Of a stretch of 64,000 bases of DNA, positions 58,508 through 64,000 are shown in pieces. This stretch comes from DATARH01 sp036489765 (GTDB lineage: Bacteria; Pseudomonadota; Alphaproteobacteria; ATCC43930; CGMCC-115725), in assembly GCA_036489765.1 (NCBI GenBank), contig DASXFE010000096.1:1-64000 (forward strand), given 5' to 3'. A program made the translations under genes and the position numbers. Numbering within the stretch: the first letter of the stretch is position 1; each line of letters opens with the position of its first letter. A model generated the notes under the pieces. The model searched no databases, was not told the origin of the DNA, and worked only from the letters and a program-made list of their open reading frames with translations.

Positions 58508-59761
58508 ATGGTGAATTCCGCGATCTGGCCGGCGCTCGACTACAGCCGGGTGCCCTACCGCCTCTATCACGACGAGGACGTCTATCGGCGCGAGCAGGAG
58601 CGCATCTTCCGGGGGCCGACGTGGAATTTCCTCGGGCTCGACGTCGAGATCCCGAACCCGGGTGACTTCCGTGCGACGTATGTTGGCGAGACGCCGGTCA
58701 TCATCAACCGCGACGAGAACGGCGAGGTCCACGCCTTCGTCAATCGCTGCGCCCATCGCGGAGCGCTGGTGCGGCGCGAGCTCAGCGGCAACGCCAAGGA
58801 GCACATCTGCATCTATCACCAGTGGTGCTACGACCTGCATGGCGGGCTGACCGCGATCCCGTTCCGCCGCGGCGTCCGTGGCAAGGGCGGGATGGGCCCC
58901 GATTTCGACATGGGCGAGCACGGGATGCGGCGGCTCAAGGTCGGCCGGGTCAACGGCGCGATCTTCGGCACGCTGGCGGAGGACGGGGAGAGCCTCGAAG
59001 AGTATCTCGGCCCACCGGTCATGGGGCAGCTCACCCGCTTCTTCGATAAGAAGGTCAAGGTGCTCGGCTACAACCGCCAACGCATCCGCGGCAACTGGAA
59101 GATCTATGCCGAGAACACCCGCGACAATTACCATGCGAGCCTGCTGCACGAGTTCCTGCTGACCTTTGGTCTCGACCGCTCGACGCAGGTCGGCGGGGTC
59201 AAGATGGATGCGCGGCACCGGCACAGCTTTACCTGGGCCGAGGCCGGGAGCGACACCGACGACGTCGTGCGGCAGGCCTATGGCGGTGCCAACATCCGCA
59301 ACGACTACCTGGCGCTGAAGGAGCCGGCGCTCGTCAAGTTCTACCCCGAGCACGGCGACCGGCTGAACATCGCGATCAGCTCGGTGTTCCCGTCGGCGGT
59401 GTTCGTGCAGATCAGCAACAGCATGGCGGTGCGGCAGATCCGGCCGCGCGGCCTCGATGAGGTCGAGGTATTCCAGATGATGCTGGGCTACGAGGACGAC
59501 CCGCCCGAGATGACCGCGCACCGGCTCCGCCAAGCCAATCTCGTGGGCCCTGCCGGACTCGTGTCGATGGAGGACGGCGAGGCGGTCGAGATCACCCACA
59601 AGGCCTCGGGCCCGGATTTCGAGCGCGCGACGGTCATCGAGTTGGGCGGGGGCGGCGAGATCACCGATCGCGATTATCGCGTCCACGACGTGCCGCTGCG
59701 CGGGTTCTGGTCGTATTACGCCGAGCTCTTGGGCATCGAGCCCGAGGGTGGGGTACGATGA
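58508..59761 (+). CDS. Ring-hydroxylating dioxygenase, alpha (catalytic) subunit
   Basis: A 417-residue Rieske oxygenase. The cluster site is C81-A-H83 and C101-I-Y-H104 (RCAHRGALV, CIYHQWCYD). The mononuclear iron site lies in YAENTRDNYHASLLHEF. It resembles anthranilate/salicylate-type oxygenase large subunits in length and in FYPEHGDRLNIAISSVFPS. The ATG at 58508 has GGGGAAG upstream; the frame to 58478 lacks a site. The stop overlaps the beta subunit start (ATGA). No reductase or ferredoxin is adjacent. Confidence 0.92.
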   Translation: MVNSAIWPALDYSRVPYRLYHDEDVYRREQERIFRGPTWNFLGLDVEIPNPGDFRATYVGETPVIINRDENGEVHAFVNRCAHRGALVRRELSGNAKEHICIYHQWCYDLHGGLTAIPFRRGVRGKGGMGPDFDMGEHGMRRLKVGRVNGAIFGTLAEDGESLEEYLGPPVMGQLTRFFDKKVKVLGYNRQRIRGNWKIYAENTRDNYHASLLHEFLLTFGLDRSTQVGGVKMDARHRHSFTWAEAGSDTDDVVRQAYGGANIRNDYLALKEPALVKFYPEHGDRLNIAISSVFPSAVFVQISNSMAVRQIRPRGLDEVEVFQMMLGYEDDPPEMTAHRLRQANLVGPAGLVSMEDGEAVEITHKASGPDFERATVIELGGGGEITDRDYRVHDVPLRGFWSYYAELLGIEPEGGVR

Positions 59762-60225
59762 CGCTCGACCGGGCGGCGCTCTTCGACCTCTACGCGAATT
59801 ACGGCGGGCTGATCGATGCGGCGGAGTGGGCGGTGTGGCTCGACCTTTTCGCCGCGCAGTGCCGGTACAGCATCGTGCCGCGCGAGAATTTCGATCGGGG
59901 TCTGCCGGCCGGGCTCGTCTATTGCGACAGCCGCGCCGTGCTCGAAGACCGGATCATGGCCCTGCAGGAGGCCAACAAATACAACATACACTGGGACCGC
60001 CACCTGATCGGGCTGCCTCGGCTTCTCGGAGAAGAGGGCGGGGAGGTCGCGGTCGAGGCGAGTTTTGCCGTGTACCAGACCGATCAGGAGGGCGAGAGCC
60101 GGCTATTTGCGACCGGCCTTTATCGCGACCGTGTCGTCGAGGAGGGCGGACAGTTGAAATTTCGTGGCAAGCTGGTGCTGCTCGACACCTTCGCGGTGCC
60201 GAGCCTGTTGTCGACGCCGCTTTGA
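59758..60225 (+). CDS. Ring-hydroxylating dioxygenase, beta (small) subunit
   Basis: A 155-residue SnoaL-fold subunit: LFDLYANYGGLIDAAEWAVWLDLFAAQCRYSIVPREN, RAVLEDRIMALQEANKYNIHWDRHLIGLPRLL, and LKFRGKLVLLDTFAVPSLLSTPL. It pairs with the alpha subunit at 58508 through a 4-base overlap. It is shorter than, and only distantly like, the beta subunit at 5396. A half-copy of a palindromic repeat follows the gene. Confidence 0.88.
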   Translation: MTLDRAALFDLYANYGGLIDAAEWAVWLDLFAAQCRYSIVPRENFDRGLPAGLVYCDSRAVLEDRIMALQEANKYNIHWDRHLIGLPRLLGEEGGEVAVEASFAVYQTDQEGESRLFATGLYRDRVVEEGGQLKFRGKLVLLDTFAVPSLLSTPL

Positions 60226-60240
60226 TTGCATCGCGGCCGC

Positions 60241-60256
60241 TGCGTCCTTCGAGACG
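60241..60256 (+). repeat. Half-copy of the TGCGTCCTTCGAGACG element
   Basis: These 16 bases equal the terminal repeat of the element at 7455-7570. No second arm is present before the next gene, so it is a truncated remnant. Confidence 0.6.
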
Positions 60257-60278
60257 CGGTGGCCGGTCCGAGGCCGGG

Positions 60279-60635
60279 ATGATCGAGAGCATCAGCGCCA
60301 TCACGCTTGCGACGCACGACATGGCGCGAGCGGTGGGGTTTTACCGGTTGCTCGGGCTCGAGATGCTCTACGGCGGCGAGGGTGCCTCGTTCACCAGCTT
60401 CAGGGTCGGGACCGGGTTCCTCAACCTGATCCCGCAGCCGGCGGACAAAAGCTGGGCGTGGTGGGGGCGGGCGATTTTTTACGTGGCGGATGTCGACGGG
60501 CTCTATGCGCGGCTCGTTGCGGCGGGCGTCAAACCCGACACCGCGCCGCGCGACGCCGAATGGGGCGAGCGGTTCTTTCATCTCACCGACCCGGACGGGC
60601 ACGAGCTCAGTTTTGCCCGGAAGCTGCGGCGGTAG
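60279..60635 (+). CDS. VOC (glyoxalase/dioxygenase) superfamily protein
   Basis: A 118-residue single VOC module: ISAITLATHDMARAVGFYRLLGLEMLYGGEGASFTSF, the AIFYVADVDGLYARLVAAGVKPD repeat and ERFFHLTDPDGHELSFARKL. The metal site would use His13 and the Glu in GHELS, as in many glyoxalase-like lyases and extradiol-type enzymes. Substrate unknown; placement suggests work with the adjacent Rieske oxygenase. The TPR gene starts 1 base after its stop. Confidence 0.87.
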   Translation: MIESISAITLATHDMARAVGFYRLLGLEMLYGGEGASFTSFRVGTGFLNLIPQPADKSWAWWGRAIFYVADVDGLYARLVAAGVKPDTAPRDAEWGERFFHLTDPDGHELSFARKLRR

Positions 60636-60636
60636 C

Positions 60637-61578
60637 GTGCGAGCCGGGCTCGCAGGTGCGGCGGCGCTCGCGGCAATGCTGGCGTCGCCGGCCTTGGCGC
60701 AGACGCGGGCGGACGACGCGCTCCGCTGCGCCGGCCCCGATCCCGACGGCAAGATCGTCGGTTGCTCGGCATTGATCGCGGCCGGGGATCAGGACCAGGC
60801 GGATCTCGCGATCGTCTATTACAACCGCGCGCGCGGTCACGATGCGAAGAAGAATACGGCGGCGGCCCTCGCGGACTACACGAAGGCGGCCGAGCTCGAC
60901 CCGGGCGACACCGATACGTACGCGATGCGCGGCTGGCTCTACCAGCGGCAAGGCCGGCGCGACGACGCCATCGCCGATTACAGCCGCGCCATCGCGCTGC
61001 TCCCCGGCGACGACCGGCTCACCATCATCGACGCCTATTTCCGTCGGTCCGAGCTCTATGCGCAGAAACGCCTCTACCGGCAGGCGCTCGACGATCTGGA
61101 TCGGACGATCGCGCTGAAGCCGCACTTTCAGGCGCTCGCCTACAATGCCCGTGCCAACGTCTACAACAAGCTCGCCCGCTACGACGACGCGATCGCCGAC
61201 GAGAACGCGGCGATCGAAGCCAACCCCGGTCTCGAGCGCGCCTATTACAATCGCGGTTGGGCGCGCATGAAAAAGGGCGAGCAAGACGCCGCGATTGCCG
61301 ACTTCACCCGGGCGATCGCGATCAAGCCCGATTTCAGCATCTTCAACAACCGCGCCTGGGCGCAGCACCTGAAGGGTGACGATGCCGGCGGGCTCGCGGA
61401 CGCCGAGGAGGCGGTCAAGCTGGCGCCGAAAAATCCGTTCTGCCTCGGTACGCGCGGCGTGATCTACGAAAAGCTCGGTCGCCGCGACGACGCGATGGCC
61501 GACTACCGCGCCGCCCTTGCGATCGACCCGAAGGACGCCGAGGCGATCGAGGGACTCAAGCGTCTCGGGGCCTCTTAA
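60637..61578 (+). CDS. Exported tetratricopeptide-repeat protein
   Basis: A 313-residue protein with a signal peptide (residues 1-22, ALAAMLASPALAQ) and about six TPR units (for example TAALADYTKAAELDPGDTDTYAMRGWLYQRQGRRDDAIADYSRAIALLPG). It is probably a periplasmic scaffold. The start is the GTG at 60637, 1 base after the VOC stop; the frame upstream lies in the VOC gene. Its stop codon overlaps that of the convergent SDR gene. Confidence 0.87.
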   Translation: MRAGLAGAAALAAMLASPALAQTRADDALRCAGPDPDGKIVGCSALIAAGDQDQADLAIVYYNRARGHDAKKNTAAALADYTKAAELDPGDTDTYAMRGWLYQRQGRRDDAIADYSRAIALLPGDDRLTIIDAYFRRSELYAQKRLYRQALDDLDRTIALKPHFQALAYNARANVYNKLARYDDAIADENAAIEANPGLERAYYNRGWARMKKGEQDAAIADFTRAIAIKPDFSIFNNRAWAQHLKGDDAGGLADAEEAVKLAPKNPFCLGTRGVIYEKLGRRDDAMADYRAALAIDPKDAEAIEGLKRLGAS

Positions 61579-62324
61579 GCCGTCCCCGCGTTTACCGAGA
61601 TCGTCTGCCTTGTAATCATTCGGCTGTCGTCGGCGGCAAGGAAGAGGGCGAGGCTGGCGATGTCGTCGGGGGAGATGAGGTCGGGCAGGAGCTGGACCTG
61701 GCGGCCGGCCTCAAGCACGCTTTCGTCCTGGAACCACAGGCGGCGCTGGCGCTCGGTCGGTACCATCCCCGGGGCGATCGCGTTGACGCGGATGCGGTGG
61801 GGACCGAGCGTGCGGGCGAGGTTGTTGGTGAACCCGACGATCGCCGCCTTCATCGAGGCATAGGCTTCGAGCCCGGGCACGCCGCGCATCCACGACACTG
61901 ACGAGAGGTTGATGATCGAGCCGAACCCCAGCTCCTTCATCTGCGGCACAATCGCCTGCGCGACAAGGAAGATGTGGCGGAAATTGCCCGCGATGCAGCG
62001 GTCGAGCTCCTCCGGCGTCATCGCCTCGAAATCGTAGCGCTGGTCGTTGGCGGCGCTGTTGACGAGTGCCGCGGCCGGGCCGAGCGCGGCCTTGATCCGA
62101 TCGAGCGCGGCGCGGAGCGCAATCGTGTCGGTCAGGTCGCACGGCACGAACATCGCGCCCAATTCGCCGGCCAGCGCCTTGCCCGCCTCTTCCTGGATGT
62201 CGAGAAACGCCACGCGGGCCTTGTTTTCGGCAAAGGCGCGGGTAAACGACGCGCCAATGCCGCTCGCGCCGCCCGTGACGACGACGGTGCGGCCCGCGAG
62301 GCTGGGATAGATCGTAAAGCTCAT
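61575..62324 (-). CDS. Short-chain dehydrogenase/reductase
   Basis: A 249-residue SDR with VVVTGGASGIGASFTRAFAE (cofactor loop), DIQEEAGKAL after strand 2, the NSAAND variant of NNAG, and the active-site pair Ser (INLSSVSWMRGVPG) and Tyr-xxx-Lys (YASMKAA). Many aldose and hydroxyacid dehydrogenases look alike; substrate unknown. Start is the ATG at 62322-62324 after GGGAGCCTGCGCG. The terminal bases form TTAA with the TPR gene, so the two stops overlap. Confidence 0.9.
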   Translation of the reverse strand: MSFTIYPSLAGRTVVVTGGASGIGASFTRAFAENKARVAFLDIQEEAGKALAGELGAMFVPCDLTDTIALRAALDRIKAALGPAAALVNSAANDQRYDFEAMTPEELDRCIAGNFRHIFLVAQAIVPQMKELGFGSIINLSSVSWMRGVPGLEAYASMKAAIVGFTNNLARTLGPHRIRVNAIAPGMVPTERQRRLWFQDESVLEAGRQVQLLPDLISPDDIASLALFLAADDSRMITRQTISVNAGTA

Positions 62325-62711
62325 CGCGCAGGCTCCCTCGGTGGCGGCCCGATCGTAGCCCGTCTTGGCCGGCTCGCAGGGTTCCGTTCGCGCGCAGGGG
62401 CCGCCCGCCATCGGGATCGGCGAAGTCGATCCCGTGCTCTACAGACGGCTGGTGTGTAGAAGAGTGACGGTAAAACCCGGGCCTCGACCTGCATCAGCAG
62501 TGGGCTTCGCCACCTCACACTTGCAACCAGGTCGCAACCTCATTCGAGGTGCGAACAAACCCGGCTAGGTTGCGCCGGCACTGAGACGCCGCCGGAGAAG
62601 GGCAGGCCCTAGCGTGACGTAAGCACTCGGCTCACGCGCTCGGCGGCCCTCCTGTGCCCCTCTCGACGGCGGTCAGGCTATGTGGGCGATCTGTGAAGAT
62701 CGCCCTGTTGA
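62325..62711. other. Gene-free stretch
   Basis: About 390 bases between the SDR start and the small lipoprotein gene. Short open frames here have arginine-rich composition with no start signal. I see no RNA gene, repeat or terminator. Confidence 0.55.
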
Positions 62712-62867
62712 TCAGCCGCGGACGACCGGAACCGGCGGCGGGGGCGGCGGCGGCGGGGGCGGAGCGACCATCGGTGCCGGGCCCGGAGCGACGGGTTGCA
62801 GGCAGCCCGCGAGGAGGCCCGTCATGGGGAGCATAATGGCGAGCAACGCCACAGTACGTAATGACAT
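62712..62867 (-). CDS. Very small proline-rich lipoprotein
   Basis: A 51-residue protein: signal (MSLRTVALLAIMLPMTGLLAGC, lipobox LLAGC, Cys22) and a short mature tail of PAPMVAPPPPPPPPPPVPVVRG. The polyproline run of ten gives a rigid spacer. The ATG at 62865-62867 has GGAG 8 bases upstream. Alphaproteobacteria carry many such small lipoproteins of unknown role. The longer frame to 63014 has no site. Confidence 0.72.
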   Translation of the reverse strand: MSLRTVALLAIMLPMTGLLAGCLQPVAPGPAPMVAPPPPPPPPPPVPVVRG

Positions 62868-63205
62868 CGGTTTTCTCCGCAGTTGATACGCTGGCATCAT
62901 AGCGCAATCATCAAGTGATTGACAGCAACGTGGGTTTATTGGTTCCCACGCTGTGGAAAAAAACTGGATCGGAGTTCTCGGCGCCACACTGCGCTGGCTC
63001 CCGTCGCCGCCCACAGCCGAGGGTCGATAGACCGAGATGCTCGCTTTACCGCCGCTTGATCAACCGCCGATGTGGTGGGCACAATCGCTGTAGAAAGGTT
63101 GTCGCGTGGACGTTTTGATCGACCTTGCTCCGGAACGGTAAACGCGCGCCGCGGTTTTCCCCAACGGCGCAAGTTGTGCCGGCTCATGCTTTCGGTGAGG
63201 TTATC
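62868..63205. other. Intergenic region upstream of the L,D-transpeptidase gene
   Basis: About 340 bases that must hold the promoters of the divergent lipoprotein and transpeptidase genes. A small hairpin, CGTGGG-TTTATTGGTT-CCCACG, lies near 62930-62951 beside TTGACA (62918-62923), which lacks a good -10. Nothing else is recognisable. Confidence 0.4.
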
Positions 63206-64000
63206 GTGTTCCTTCTGCGCAGATTCTCGACGAGAAGGTGTTGGGCGTTCGGCGGACCGCTTGCGGGCGGCGCGATTGCGCTCGCCGCGGCCTTCGTGCT
63301 CGCCGCGCCCGCGGTTCTTGCCGCGCCGTCTGCCGTTTCCGCTAGCAGCGAGCTCGCCAGACTGCTGGAGGGTGGGCCCGGGTTCGCGATCGCTGGCGAG
63401 CGGCTGAACATTCCGCTGCTGCGACGTTTCTACGCGCGCCATGGCTTTGAGCCGGTCTGGACGTCCCGGCCGGCTCAAGTGACCTCGCTGACCAACGCCG
63501 TGCTGCATGCCGGCGATCACGGCCTCACGCCCGAACTGTTTCACGGCAGTCTGCTGATGTCGCCGACATTACCGCCGCTTTACCGGGATTTGGTACTGTC
63601 CGACGCCTTCCTGTCCTATGCCGACGCGCTCGCTCGCGGGGCCTTGCCGGTCGAGCGCCGCCCGGACGACGAGGCTTTGACGCCTCAGCCGATCGACGTC
63701 GCGGCCGTCCTCGACAAGGCCGCCGCCAGCTCAGACCCGGCAGGGGTGATCGAAGCGCTGGCGCCGACGACGCCGACCTACCGGTTGCTGCGCCAGACTT
63801 TGCGGACCTTCCGCGATAACGGAACCTCGCCGCGCCACCTGCGCGAGATCGAGGTGAACCTCGAACGCGAACGCTGGATGCCGCGGCCGCTGCCGCCGGA
63901 CCGCGTGGTGGTCAACGTCGCCGACGAGCGGGTCACGTTCTATCGCAACGACCAGCCGGCTTTCTCGGCAAAGGTCATTGTCGGCCAGGACGAGCTGCGC
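63206..64000 (+). CDS. L,D-transpeptidase (YcbB/LdtD-like), N-terminal part, cut by right edge
   Basis: The 265 codons present begin with an N-terminal hydrophobic segment (residues 15-45, signal or anchor). A scaffold region follows (LLRRFYARHGFEPVW, SDAFLSYADALARGALP), then EIEVNLERERWMPRPLPPDRVVVNVADERVTFY, the entry into the L,D-transpeptidase domain of the YcbB type. These enzymes cross-link peptidoglycan through meso-DAP or anchor proteins. The catalytic cysteine lies beyond the window. The start is the GTG at 63206, with GAGG 7 bases upstream. Confidence 0.88.
   Translation, partial: MFLLRRFSTRRCWAFGGPLAGGAIALAAAFVLAAPAVLAAPSAVSASSELARLLEGGPGFAIAGERLNIPLLRRFYARHGFEPVWTSRPAQVTSLTNAVLHAGDHGLTPELFHGSLLMSPTLPPLYRDLVLSDAFLSYADALARGALPVERRPDDEALTPQPIDVAAVLDKAAASSDPAGVIEALAPTTPTYRLLRQTLRTFRDNGTSPRHLREIEVNLERERWMPRPLPPDRVVVNVADERVTFYRNDQPAFSAKVIVGQDELR

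Noticed and set aside
62365..62568. A 67-residue open frame in the gap after the SDR gene
   Set aside because: No ribosome site, no similarity and low-information composition.

Overview
The window is 64 kb of gene-dense, GC-rich chromosome from an alphaproteobacterium. The main evidence is a permuted, two-piece tmRNA gene whose tag reads ANDNFAPEALAA. An alpha-type SspB adaptor, a ThyX thymidylate synthase and the block hflK-hflC-DUF2065-degP / serB / miaA-ilvB-ilvN-ilvC support it; that order is one I associate with Rhodospirillales-like genomes. Interspersed palindromic elements starting TGTCATTGCGAG or TGCGTCCTTCGAGACG also fit. The species cannot be named from the sequence alone.

Region 1-19.9 kb is mostly housekeeping: class I fumarase (cut by the left edge), a methyltransferase, sspB next to ssrA, thyX, a frameshifted gene of unknown function, a small Rieske-oxygenase module with a beta-hydroxyacid dehydrogenase, mrp, hflKC with degP, serB, miaA, the branched-chain amino acid operon ilvBNC behind a hairpin terminator, and glgA.

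Region 19.9-33.9 kb holds a three-gene glycosyltransferase/methyltransferase/membrane-protein operon, a c-type cytochrome, an M81 (MlrC-like) peptidase, an MFS transporter, an NTF2-like protein, an AAA ATPase with a secretion-ATPase-like N-terminus, DNA polymerase I whose proofreading residues are gone, a zf-CHCC protein, a lipoprotein hydrolase and tRNA-Arg(CCG).

Region 34.1-48.2 kb is the most unusual part. Nine tightly packed minus-strand genes (LuxR regulator, DUF4438 protein, three unrecognised proteins, a coiled-coil protein with 28-residue repeats, an HExxH metalloprotease-like protein and two proteins sharing a GPVxIxI C-terminus) are divergent from four plus-strand genes: an alpha-oxoamine-synthase-like PLP enzyme, a von Willebrand A protein, a PP2C-like phosphatase, and a kinase fused to an OB-fold-like domain. 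The last three match the known TerY-P type phosphorylation triad. The whole looks like one phosphorylation-controlled system whose effector proteins I cannot assign.

Region 48.2-62.3 kb is catabolic: glutathionyl-hydroquinone reductase, two SDRs, a pair of acyl-CoA dehydrogenases, a trimethylamine-dehydrogenase-like flavoenzyme, a luciferase-like oxidoreductase, a TauD/TfdA dioxygenase plus a wrecked copy of another, a second Rieske oxygenase pair and a VOC protein. Small secreted proteins sit between. The window ends in the 5' part of an L,D-transpeptidase gene.
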